This document shows, one piece after another, positions 47,496 to 57,302 of a stretch of DNA of 64,000 bases. The DNA is from Dermacentor variabilis (Eukaryota > Arthropoda > Arachnida > Ixodida > Ixodidae). Position 1 is the stretch's first letter, and every line of letters begins with the position of its first letter. Where the stretch lies: NCBI RefSeq assembly GCF_050947875.1, contig NC_134571.1, positions 230,154,024-230,218,023 on the forward strand, given 5' to 3'. The position numbers and the translations under genes were made by a program. The notes beneath the pieces are model-generated. The model was not told the DNA's origin. It made no database searches and saw nothing but the letters and a program-made list of their open reading frames with translations.

Positions 47496-50334
47496 ACGTC
47501 ATTCATTCATCTGCATACACCTCGCACCATTCCTTGCTCAACAAACGTCACTGTGTTGATGTCTCGCAGTGCGCATTTACATTAACTGCCATTTGCGTTT
47601 CGGTATGGTTTGTGAACAGTGTAATGCATAAAAACTTCACTTCGCATAGATTCCAACACGTACACTGAATCTGCAGTTTTTTTTTTGCTTATTAATGTAG
47701 TCGTTACTGCACGGCCACATTTTAGATTTGAAAACACAGTTAAATAAATTTGTTTGTTGCAATATAACAATATGTGTAGATCACTGCGATTGTAACCCTA
47801 GAACTTGATACAAACATGCACACATGTTTGATGTGGATGCAGACACATGTGGATGCAGACAAATGCTCAGGACAAATTTCAGAATGTTTGCATCCTGATA
47901 CTTATGAAAGTGAATGGTTTCATTCCATGGCTGTCAATGAGACGGAGAGAGAAAACTTAATTGTGTTCGTGGAACAAAAACGCATTGGTAAGCTTAGACA
48001 TATAGTGATTGCTTAACACTTTCGAAATGAATAATTATAGCTTGCTATCGACATTGAAGCAGCCTTTCGACAGCAAGAAAAGGAATCAGTTTTTACAGCT
48101 CTGAACATTGAATTGCAGGAAATGCAAGCAGGCATAAAATTCTGCCAATGTAATCTGTTTAGGAATACCAAATTGGAATAAACATTGAGACTTGCATTTG
48201 TACTTTCTCTGGCTGAGCAATCTAGTTTGAAATGACTCCCATAAGCATGTCATAACAATGATGATCTAATACAGGTTAAATGCATGACTAGCTTAAGAAA
48301 TCTGGATGATTGCTATAAATTACAGTGAAGAAACTATAATATCTAATAACATTAATAATATAATAATAATATTTATTTCCACAAAACAGGCTAACCGTGA
48401 GAGGCGTGCGAGGCTGAGCAGAAAGCTGAAAAATTCTACGGCAAGTGCGCCTGCCGTGGGCCTACGATCCTGCATTGTGAATAGCGCGTATTGATATGGT
48501 CTTCTTGTTAGAAGTTCCGAGTATACTACCAGCGCGAGACACGGGACAACAAAGTGGACGAGAAGCGTGTCTTTTAGAATGCTATGTTACAGCGTACAGG
48601 GTTCTACAAAAGTGACGGTAACTGCTCGAAACATTTGATGCGTCGGCTTTTGCGCCTTTAGAAATATTTAGAGAGGACTCCCATATGTATATTCGCAGCG
48701 CAAGCACGGCGATGGACGAACCAGGCTAGCGCTAAGGTTGAATTTCACAACACAATTTTCATTCCACGTCGTAATCACACAGATCGTTTGAGGCTTCGTT
48801 CAGGGGCACAAGCGGCCGTTCGGGTTGGTGCTTCTTGTTGCGTTTGGCGTAAGAATATGGCTAGGAGCAGGCACCACATATGCGCAATGACGGGCAATAT
48901 ACACGCATCATTTCTCCAGAAGCTGACGCCGAGCACGGGTAGCGCGAGGATCTTGTTGGGCTGACACGACAACTTCGTGGCAGCCGAATTCCGAATACTG
49001 CATATGCGGTGAGGGTAGCTATATGAGCTTGTCGATAGGTCATCTTGTAGATTGTTGTAGCGCAGGCAGAAGGAAACGGTCACAGAAGGTAGATAAGAAC
49101 ACACACAGCGCTGAACCATAGAATAAAGAACCGCCGAACCACCTGCGAACAGCTGTTTACGTGCGCGATGTGGATCTGAACAATAGAAACCGCCGTCGCG
49201 CACTCCAAGACAAATCTTACCTAACGTTTCTAAATTAGTAAACGTACATATTATTTGCTTCTAATGAAGAGAAGTCGATAATATTATAGTGTAAACGTTT
49301 TATTCACTACAATAAAAGAATTATGCAGCGTGTGCCACAAAACCTGGCAGTAAGCAACCCTGGGCGTCGCACCAGTCGCATTATTGAAATCGCAATCATG
49401 TGAAATGAGCCCTCTAAAAATCGCATTGCGACGCGTGCGACAGCACCGATTTTCGTCGTTGCAGTCGCAGCATGTGAAACAGGCTTATAGCGTTGCTTCA
49501 ACTGCACCTTTCAGCTCAGCAGCAGCCTTCGCCTTTTGCCCGAGGCTGTCGTGAAGAGACACCAGTACACCATCGGGAGTGCCAGAGCAATTTCCTTTCG
49601 CTGCATTTTTCATAGGTGGGAACAAAGACAACAATCTATAAATCTGGCTGAATTGAACTACGGATGGGTGGTCATCGTCGCCATGAAATGAACGGACAAC
49701 TCCGAAAAATTTCTGAAATGAATAAAGAAAGCATTCTGTGAGTGATTTCGCCTGCGCACTTTTTAATTTAATGGTGCAGTAATAAAAGTAATCACGATAA
49801 GACAAACTTTGCATTTGCGGTTTGTGCATGCATTAAATATTCAACAGCTCTCCACATTTTCAACAAGCATTTGCGCATTACCTCTAGGGGATCTTGGTTG
49901 AGCTTCACTGTCAGTACGTAGGGGACACCAGCTTCGTGGAGCTCATCAATTATGTCGAGTACCGACATTAGCGTAACACGCAAAGCTTCGGTTGTCTGTC
50001 GCGAGGCAAACATAAGCATGTTTCGGTGGTGGTAGTTGTGTTCCGTGATGTTGAGCAGGTCGAGAAACTTCTTGATTATCTGCGCAAATAAATGAATTTA
50101 TAGTTTGCACTAACTGTAGGGCTTCCATTAAAACGTCATGTACACTGGCTTAAACCGTACCTCAATCTTCGGTGAGCCCTTTCGTATTCCCTCTGCAGGA
50201 TGCTTTGTGTTGAGTGCATCAAAGACGTCATTCATTGTCATTGTAAACGCTTCTGTTCCTTCCGAGTCTTGGAGGCCTTCAACGCTTTCTGCCCTGTATA
50301 ACTTCAATCCAATAGCAGTGCGTATTTGGAACAT

Positions 50335-50470
50335 CCAGAAGGGACAACGCATGGCAACCGCAGCGCCACGCTATTGGCTGCCGGCTGCGGGGACGCGCCG
50401 TGGCGTCATGCCTAACAACGTACTCTCATCACCAGCGGCATAGAGTTAGTAGAACAACTCTAGAGGAAAA
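50335..50470 (-). mobile_element. 136-bp MITE-like insert in a P-like exon
   Basis: It lies between two pieces of one P-like exon (MNVR on one side, IRTAIGLK on the other). It contains tagagttagtagaacaactc at 50441-50460, itself nearly palindromic. The outer half (catgcctaacaacgtactct ... ggcatagag) recurs inverted at 63962-64000. The tagagttagtagaac word also starts the 3.5-kb repeats at 20965 and 63921. The exact ends and any duplication are uncertain. Confidence 0.55.
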
Positions 50471-50505
50471 GCGCACGTTCATTCTCTGCAAGTTTGTGGG
50501 GTTTA

Positions 50506-50743
50506 ATAATAATAATATTTGGGGTTTTACGTGCCAAAACCACTTTCTGATTATGAGGCACGCCGTAGTGGAGGACTCCGGAAATTTTGACCACCTGGGG
50601 TTCTTTAACGTGCACCTAAATCTAAGCACACGGGTGTTTTCGCATTTTGCCCCCATCGAAATGCGGCCGCCGTGGCCGGGATTCGATCCCGCGACCTCGT
50701 GCTCAGCAGCCCAACACCATAGCCACTGAGCAATCACGGCGGG
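50506..50743 (-). mobile_element. tRNA-derived SINE with 12-bp target duplication
   Basis: On the minus strand the head gtgattgctcagtggctatg holds a pol III A box and gggatcgaatccc a B box, as in tRNA-derived SINEs. The body follows (gcatttcgatgggggc, ggtgcacgttaaagaacccc, gtgcctcataatcag) and then an (ATT)n-type tail. The word ttgtggggttta lies at both borders, 50494-50505 and 50744-50755. It resembles the SINE described from ixodid ticks as Ruka; that name is from memory, not from a search. It is inserted in an exon of the P-like gene. Confidence 0.88.
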
Positions 50744-50926
50744 TTGTGGGGTTTACGTGCGCTGCTGAGAGCTTGGGGACGACTTTGAGATGATGCTTTC
50801 TTTCGCACTCATAGAGAAGTTGATAGTGGGCAAAGTTTATGCGGTAATCTCCAGCCTGAAAAACAGTTATTGACGCCAGTCAGCACAGGTTATATATGAA
50901 ATAAACTACGCTAGGTCACTTGTCCA

Positions 50927-51625
50927 TATTTGTGCTTGAGCAAATGGTTGCGTACACACTTCAGGGCATGTGGCACATCACACAGGAAATAAAGGTACGC
51001 GCTCTCAGGCAGGCATGGATGTGGAATCTTGTGAGAAGGTGAGGTTACGCTGCCGCTGATTCCCATCTGCTGCCACATCGAGCGATTGTTCCCAGCCCCG
51101 TTGATCACTGACTACGGCGATCACCATAGCACCATGTTTATGCAATTGCATTAGTGCTTGCAACACCAGCTCTGCTAAAATCTTGCCAGGCGCAGCACCT
51201 TTCGTGGCAAAGGTGGCAATCGGTTGCACCCAGCTCTCGAGAAGTGGTACGAACATCAGCACGAGCGCATGATCTGCAAGTTGGTCAGTTCCTTCATTTG
51301 AAATACCGCCGTAGTCCACAAAACCATCAAGTTTGAAGGTTGACTTGTTGAAATCGTACGCCTGGCGTAACTTAATTTCATCCAAAATCAGTGTGCCGAA
51401 TTTCTTCCCATCTGCTCTGTTGTCCAGCTGTTTTCCAATAGCTTCCATACAGAGAGGATTGAAGCCATACTTGCATGGTATTCCTTTCAGTATTTGTGTG
51501 AGACGGCTCAGGGAGGGCAAGGGCAGCATGTTCATGTCAGACAGAAGCTTATATGTTCGAGGGCTCGCTATCCTCAGCATTAAATAATTCAGAAGCCAGT
51601 CCGCATTGGTACCGCGCGCCACACG
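50927..51625 (-). pseudogene. P-like transposase: RNase H-like catalytic core
   Basis: The minus strand reads DWLLNYLMLRIASPRTYKLL, LPSLSRLTQILKGI, then LILDEIKLRQAY with the first catalytic Asp, and later MVIAVVSD with the second. After a one-base frame change near 51100 it continues GAGNNRSMWQQMGISG, then YLYFLCDVPHALKCVRNHLL, the family's Asp-x-Pro-His-x-Leu-Lys motif. The core therefore keeps its metal-binding landmarks but not its frame. A donor-like GT follows at about 50926, with an acceptor at 50856 before the next exon (AGDYRINFAHYQLLYECE, PKLSAAHVNP). Confidence 0.8.
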
Positions 51626-52602
51626 GAGACTTTGCTTTCAACTGTTTAAACGATGTCATAAATGCAAGTCGCTGCAAAGGCGGAAGTTCGGCCAACGCTT
51701 GCTCGATTCTGTTATCGGGCATTTCAGAAAGCCTTTTCTTCAGAGCCAAAATTTCCTTCTTTTGCTTTTGATGCGCAGCAGCCGCCCTAAGCAGCCTCTT
51801 CTTCACATTGCGTAGTTTCTGATATCGCTTGAGCGTTGCGCTCGGAGCCTTAATGCTCAGTCGAAGTTTCCTCTGTAGACGGAGACAACGCGTGCAGACT
51901 AGTTGCTTTGTAAGTACATTGCACTGCTTGTGGTGCATATTATCTGATGTCGCCGAGTCACGCTGGCCATGCTTTCACGCCCGCACATATGTTCAAGCTG
52001 TCTGCTTCTCTCAGGATTCTTTCCACACTTGCAATGCTAGTCGCAGCTCGAAATAGCCTCTTGTGGATTTTGCTGTAGCCGTTTATGCAGCAAGTACCAT
52101 CCCCTTCAAGCACAACAGTTTTCATTACTCGCAGATGCCCGGCTACCAGTTGCCTCATATAAAATACTCCACATCGCTTCTGTGTTGCGTCGTCCTCAAC
52201 AATTTCGAACTTCCAGAGCGCAGAAGGCAGTGTCACGTTCGTGAGATCGTTGAGCGCAAAGTGTGTAGCGCATATTTCTGAAGTTCCTTCTTCCAAGCCC
52301 AACAGCAGGTTTGAAGTTGAAGCGCTGTCACTACAAGCTTCGCCCGATGTACTTGCCGGCACTTGCGCTCGTTCTTTTGGTGGACGTCGCTTTCGCTTCA
52401 CATTTTTTGGCTTTGAGATTTGCTCAGGCAGCCCAGGAAAGAGCCGAGGAAGTGCGCCGGGAGCAAGCATCCATTTCCCGCGAGGAATCATTATTTCTTT
52501 GTTACCCACAACATGCTTGTAGTATTTCAAAATGTCGTCGTCCTCAAAGTGGCGTTCACACACTTTTGATTTGTTTGTGAGGCGTTTGTCTTTTCGGTGT
52601 AG
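51549..52602 (-). pseudogene. P-like transposase: second half of THAP, linker and coiled coil
   Basis: 52602 down to 51958 reads KSKVCERHFEDDD, then PRGKWMLAPGALPRLFPG, the AVPTIF-like end of a THAP domain. A basic linker KRKRRPPKER and a Ser-rich stretch follow, then a region ending DSLNICAG that is typical before the CxxC part of tick P-like proteins. A one-base frame change near 51960-52000 leads into 51549-51938. There, CxxC (VCTRCLRLQRKL) and a heptad-like coiled coil (KKRLLRAAAAHQKQKKEIL) resemble the multimerisation helix of P transposase. Another frame change near 51600 joins the catalytic core. Confidence 0.75.
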
Positions 52603-53182
52603 CATATGGCAGCGGTGGCGTGAACAGCGCGGGCAGGCGGCTCACAGCTTTCGTCTTCCCTTCTACTGCAGGATTTCGTCCGTGTGCTTCGCCATCGACC
52701 CGGTACAGTCTACCACGCTGAGTCAACATTATCGGGCCGGCTTTCCGCACAAGGATTGTCGATTGCCTGCGTGATAGCCCCTCGCCGCTTCCACTGGACA
52801 GCCCGGTGACGTCATCGACATACAGCTACAAATTCAGCAGCCCTGGCCGGCTTCCCCCATATGGCAGCGGTGGCGTGAACAGCGCGGGCAGGCGGCTCAC
52901 AGCTTTCGTCTTCCCTTCTACTGCAGGATTTCGTCCGTGTGCTTCGCCATCGACCCGGTACAGTCTACCACGCTGAGTCAACATTATCGGGCCGGCTTTC
53001 CGCACAAGGATCGTCGATTGCCTGCGTGATAGCCCCTCGCCGCTTCCACTGGACAGCCCGGTGACGTCATCGACATACAGCTACAAATTCAGCAGCCCTG
53101 GCCGGCTTCCCCCATATGGCAGCGGTGGCGTGAACAGCGCGGGCAGGCGGCTCACAGCTTTCGTCTTCCCTTCTACTGCAGG
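52603..53182 (+). promoter_or_regulatory. LINE 5' region made of 255-bp monomers
   Basis: The word catatggcagcggtggcgtg starts units at 52603, 52858 and 53113, so the period is exactly 255 bases. Units 1 and 2 differ at one position that I could find (aaggattgtc against aaggatcgtc). Unit 3 is cut at about 53182 after ttctactgcag, where ORF1's leader begins. Such arrays in mouse L1 act as promoters. By analogy this may drive the LINE, but no promoter element was demonstrated. The unit contains tgacgtcatcgaca, a CRE-like palindrome. Confidence 0.85.
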
Positions 53183-53277
53183 TTCGTGCCTAGCACTTGC
53201 GGCTTCCGCAATACATATTGACCTTTGCACGCCACTGCTGCCATTCGGGAGTCAAATCTGTCTAACTGTTTTTCATC

Positions 53278-54030
53278 ATGTCAAAAATTAGCAAAGAGTT
53301 GAGTGTCGCGTTTGACGACCTGAAAAATGAAATCAAAAATGGCTTGAAGCTTTTTCGAGAGTCCTTTGAACGTGATATTCGCAGTGAACTAAGGGAGATT
53401 AAGGCGAGCCTGTCTTCTTCAGACCAAAAGTTTAATGAAATGACCGTGGACCTCAAGAAGGTGTTGGATGAAAACAAACGCTTACGGGTAGAAAATGAAA
53501 GTTTAAAACAACAATGTAATCTCTTGAATGTTCAACTTAACAAAGCAGAAGTAAGGATCACGGAGTGCGAACAGTACTCTCGAAACCGCAACCTGGAAAT
53601 AAAAGGAATTCCCATGAACCGCGCAGAAAACCTGCTTGAGTTAATCGGCAAAATCGGCGATAAAATTGGAGAGCCTATCCTACCCACTGATGTAGAACTC
53701 TGTCACAGAGTGTCAGTTCCTGGCGGTTCAATGAACATGAACGCTATTGTGCAATTCGCTCGCCGCCAGAAACGCGATGCTGTCCTTGAGAAAGCCAGAA
53801 AGAAAAGGATCACATGTAAGGACCTCGGTTTCACTGCGTCTACCCCTATCTACATCAACGAGCACTTGTGCCCTGAATGGAAGCGTCTACTTGGGCAGAC
53901 AATCAGTAAGAAACGGGATGTCAACTGGAAATTCGTGTGGGTGCGCGGTGGCCAAATATTCGCACGCAAAGAAGAAAAAAGCAGACTGCTGAAGGTGATC
54001 AGCAGTGCGGACCTCGTTAAAATGATCTAG
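53278..54030 (+). CDS. LINE ORF1 protein with coiled coil and FP-like C-terminal domain
   Basis: An intact frame of 250 codons starts at ATG 53278 (context catcatgtca) after the monomer region. Residues about 30-95 are charged heptad-like helices (EIKASLSSSDQKF, LKKVLDENKRLRVENESLKQQ), a likely coiled coil for trimer formation. Residues about 95-250 read ECEQYSRNRNLEIKGIP, ELCHRV, KKRITCKDLGF and PIYINEHLCPEWKRLL. This matches the C-terminal nucleic-acid-binding domain shared by L2/CR1-like ORF1 proteins and baculovirus FP-type proteins. It would coat LINE RNA. It lies 17 bases upstream of ORF2. No lesion is seen. Confidence 0.85.
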   Translation: MSKISKELSVAFDDLKNEIKNGLKLFRESFERDIRSELREIKASLSSSDQKFNEMTVDLKKVLDENKRLRVENESLKQQCNLLNVQLNKAEVRITECEQYSRNRNLEIKGIPMNRAENLLELIGKIGDKIGEPILPTDVELCHRVSVPGGSMNMNAIVQFARRQKRDAVLEKARKKRITCKDLGFTASTPIYINEHLCPEWKRLLGQTISKKRDVNWKFVWVRGGQIFARKEEKSRLLKVISSADLVKMI

Positions 54031-54047
54031 TATATCTTATCGCTCTG

Positions 54048-56915
54048 ATGAATTGTCACGAACTTTTAGCTCCTTCGGTTCTCAAGAAGTATGCAAATGA
54101 CAATACACTAGGAATTTTTCATCTTAATTGTCGCTCAATTAACAATAAGTTCGAAGATTTACAGTTACTTTTTGAATCTCTGGGTTTCTCCTTTAGTGTA
54201 CTAATGTTCAGTGAAACGTGGTATAGTGATGAATCTGAGTATCTTGCTCTAGATGGTTATAAGCACTTTTTCCTTAACAGATCCGGTCGCAAAGGTGGGG
54301 GCGTGTCGATGCATATTCATAATGCAATAACTGTTGCTCAAAGCGAGCAATTTACGTTGGCAACGGAAGATCTTAAGCTATTGACTGTAGAAAGCCATAG
54401 TAGCATTTTCAGTGTGGTGTATCGTCCCCCTAATGCAAGACTAGACACGTTTTTCGAATCGCTAGAAGCTCTTTTTGATTACGCGTCTTCTAATGAAAGA
54501 TTGCTTTTTCTGTCGGGTGATGTGAACTTAGATATGAAATGTGTATCGAAACCAGGAAAGGAACTTGTGGCCTTAATTGATGCATATGGGTTTTGCAACG
54601 TTATCGAAACCCCGACGCGCATAACGTGCTCCACGGCAACGTGTATCGACGTTATCATCACAAATGCAGATAAGTCTAACATAGATGCAGGGACCGTCGC
54701 CTGTGACATCAGTGATCACCTCCCAATCTTTGCTTTTGTTAACAATGCTAGACCAGAAAGCGCTTCTAAACCGCATGATTTCAAGTATCGCCGCATTGAT
54801 CCGATCACCTTGAGTAACTTTCGGAACGCGATTTCCGCCACTGACTGGGAATACGTCCTATCCATAAATGACCCTGACATGGCTTACGATGCTTTTCTAT
54901 CCAAACTGAAAGCTATTTACAACACTTCTTTTCCTCTGAGGCATGCAAGAAAATGCAAAAATAGAAAACCATAGATAACGGCAGAACTAATTCGTGAAAT
55001 AAAATTAAAAGACAAGTTATTTACACAGTTCATTAAATCTCGAGACCCTGAAAAATTAGGCGCATATAAAAAATACCGTAATCAGTTAAACCGAAAACTG
55101 AAGAGGGCGAAATTGGAATATTTTAGCCATCTTTTTGACCCCGCTTCGAGAAACAGTGCCCGAGACCAATGGGACCAACTAAATCGCTTGCTTAACTTCC
55201 GGTCACGCCGTCCTATTGCTTCCATTGAAAAAGAAGGCGAAGTTCTGTGCGGAAAGGAACTTTCCAACCAGTTCAATAGGTTTTTCATTAATATTACAAA
55301 ATCACTTTGTGTCGCACCAGATGTCCCTGTCGGTTATGCCTGTGTGGCACCGAGCGTTCACGAAACCTTATTTATGTTTCCAACTACTGAATCTGAAATA
55401 ATATTCGTGTTTTCGAACCTCCGGTCGAGTAAATCCAAGGATAAAGATGGTTTTCAAATCCAACCATTTAAATTTGTAATAGACTTATTAGCCCCGACAC
55501 TAGTATACATTTATAACCTTTGTTTAAGTAGCGGCGTCTTCCCAAAACAAATGCAGATCGCAAAGGTTGTTGCCATACATAAAAGTGGATCTGTTTCTGA
55601 CTTTTCCAACTACAGACCAATATCGATTCTTCCAGTACTGTCTAAAGCATTAGAAAAAATTATTCATTGCCGGTTGACTAACTTTCTAAGTAAGCATTCT
55701 GTTCTTTCTGACTACCAGTTTGGATTTAGAAAACAGAGGTCGACTGAGATGGCATTGACTAAACAAAAAGAAATTATAATTTCCGCCTTTGAAGAAAAGC
55801 TTCTTGTTCTCGGGATATATATAGACTTATCCAAAGCATTTGATCTAATTGACCACTTTCTATTATCTCAGAAACTCAGTCACTATGGCATTAGGGGCAT
55901 CAGTCTTGCTTTAATACAGTCTTACCTAAAGTACCGTAAACAAATGGTGTGTTTAAATGAAACCTCATCAGATGTTGAGCCAATCTTATCCGGTGTACCA
56001 CAGGGAAGCATTTTAGGGCCTCTGTTGTTTTTAGTTTATATAAATGACATTTTTCATACCCCCTTTCCGGTTCATCTCGTAGCTTACGCTGATGATATTA
56101 CAATGCTCGCCACAGGAAACACACTAGCTGAGTTATCCATCCGTGGCAACCAATTTTTGGAACATTTGCGTCACTGGTGTAATAAAAATTGTCTTAAAGT
56201 TAATACGAATAAAACAAAAGCTGTGATATATAGAACAAAAAATAAAGTAGTAAGTGGTGATATCGAACTATTATTAGGTAATGACAAGATTGACATTGTA
56301 TCCAGTATAAAATCTCTTGGTGTTATATTCTCTGAGACACTCAATTGGGACCTACAAGTTGAAAATATTCGTGCTAAAATGAACAGGTTAAATGGGGTGT
56401 TATGCAAACATAGGTTAACCCTTCCCACACAGGTTAAACTCCTCATTTATAATTTATACATAGCGCCAGTGATTACTTATTGCCACACAGTTTCGGGTAC
56501 AACGACTCAACACAATAAACAGCGCCTTTTAATTGCACAAAAGCGTGCGGTAAGGCTGATAGCTAATATACCGTGGAATGCTCACACCAGAGAATATTTT
56601 AGGCAGTTCAATATTTTAAGTGTAACTACCTTGTATGTGTTCAAACTTCTTTTCATTTACAAAACTGCTGTAGCAACTAACAACAACCTTATGCTAACAA
56701 TGTTTCAGCTTGTACGTCATGAACCTACATATGATGTACGTCATTCTATGTCATGGTCCCTACCGTTAAGTCGCACCAAATACCGCACACAATCTTTATC
56801 GTACAATCTGCCTAGGTATCTAAATGTTCTCGAAGAAAATCGTTTTTCCCTTAGGTTGCTTTCTATACAAACCTTCATAGAATTGTTCAATCTTTTCGGG
56901 CTTTCGAGCGAATAG
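54048..56915 (+). pseudogene. LINE ORF2: endonuclease plus reverse transcriptase, one in-frame TAG
   Basis: One frame runs from ATG 54048 to TAG 56913-56915 and is interrupted only by TAG at 54972-54974. The N-terminal part is an EEP endonuclease: GIFHLNCRSINNK, FSETW, VVYRPP, LSGDVNLDM and DISDHLPIF. After the stop, residues continue ITAELIREIKLKDKLF. The usual family text there is KPWIT, so TAG probably replaced TGG. The RT follows: VVAIHKSGSVSDFSNYRPIS, FGFRKQRST, GVPQGSILGPLLF and the catalytic AYADD at 56082-56096, then a C-terminal domain. No RNase H domain is present. It could yield only a truncated endonuclease unless the stop is read through. Confidence 0.88.
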
Positions 56916-57302
56916 CTCACCTGTGACTGTATTGTATGTATGTATTGTATGTATTGTAACTGTATTGAATGAATTATATTTATCTGTATTTTTTGTCGTT
57001 AAAATTGTGTAATGGGAATTGACGAAGAAATTGTGTAAATGCGTTAATTGTGTAAAATCATAACAATGTAATAGATTCCGTGTAAAAATTGCAGTTATGC
57101 AATAGATTACGAGTATTGTGATTTTGAATTCTGTTTGTGTATACTTTGCAACCTGTCGTATTGCCTTTGTTTCTCACCTCACTGCTGCTCTGTAGGGCGT
57201 AGGGGGTCCTCAAGCTGCATTCGGCAGCTTTTTCCCTCCCGTCCTCTCTCATTTCTGTACTTTGTTTTCAGAGAAATAAAAATATCTATCTATCTATCTA
57301 TG

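Larger units (their letters stand above)
43437..49485. mobile_element. 6-kb inverted-repeat element inside the P-like gene
   Basis: The left end cctgtttcacatgatgcgat and the reverse-complemented right end cctgtttcacatgctgcgac, each preceded by AG on the element side or in the flank, form a short inverted repeat. Tatag lies at both borders (43432-43436, 49486-49490). Sub-terminal DNA is full of tcgca/tgcga words, and a second, weaker end-like word (catgtgaaatgagccc) lies at about 49399. Coding hints are a CG-rich open stretch with MASRTTSAMRGDVDRRIRY near 43651 and a last-exon-like piece after ccacaaaacag at about 48390 (ANRERRARLSRKLKN). I cannot assign a superfamily. It contains a SINE, LINE scraps and a foldback. 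Confidence 0.75.
49491..50855 (-). pseudogene. P-like transposase: exons after the core, with SINE and MITE inserts
   Basis: Exon 50756-50855 plus 50471-50505 reads PKLSAAHVNP and, once the SINE is skipped, TNLQRMNVR. After the 136-bp insert, 50161-50334 reads IRTAIGLKLYRAESVEGL, MNDVFDALNTKHP, with donor gag|gtacgg. Exon 49882-50079 reads IIKKFLDLLNITEHN ... YVLTVKLNQDPLE with donor gag|gtaatg. Exon 49491-49712 begins after ttcatttcag and reads KFFGVVRSFHGDDDHPSVVQF. LNQDPLE joined to FFGVVR is a hallmark of P/THAP9 transposases, which fixes the intron boundaries. Confidence 0.82.
52603..57302 (+). mobile_element. Nearly complete Jockey/CR1/L2-group LINE
   Basis: About 4.7 kb: a tandem-monomer 5' region (52603-53182), ORF1 (53278-54030), ORF2 (54048-56915 with one internal TAG), a 3' UTR and a (ATCT)n tail at about 57283-57302. 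It splits the THAP exon of the P-like gene. The flanks tgtagcat and gcactccc leave at most a two-base overlap, so a normal target duplication is not visible. ORF1 is open and ORF2 has one visible lesion, so this is among the youngest insertions in the window. The group is inferred from ORF1 type and RT motifs. The exact clade needs a phylogeny. Confidence 0.88.

Noticed and set aside
50429..50737. Minus-strand frame of about 100 codons with GSNPGHGG
   Set aside because: It is the translated tRNA-derived SINE; the Gly-Asn-Pro word comes from the B box.
53278..54030. ORF1 as a baculovirus-derived gene because of its FP-like C-terminus
   Set aside because: This domain is widespread in ORF1 of LINEs, and the frame sits between LINE monomers and ORF2, so a LINE origin is much simpler.
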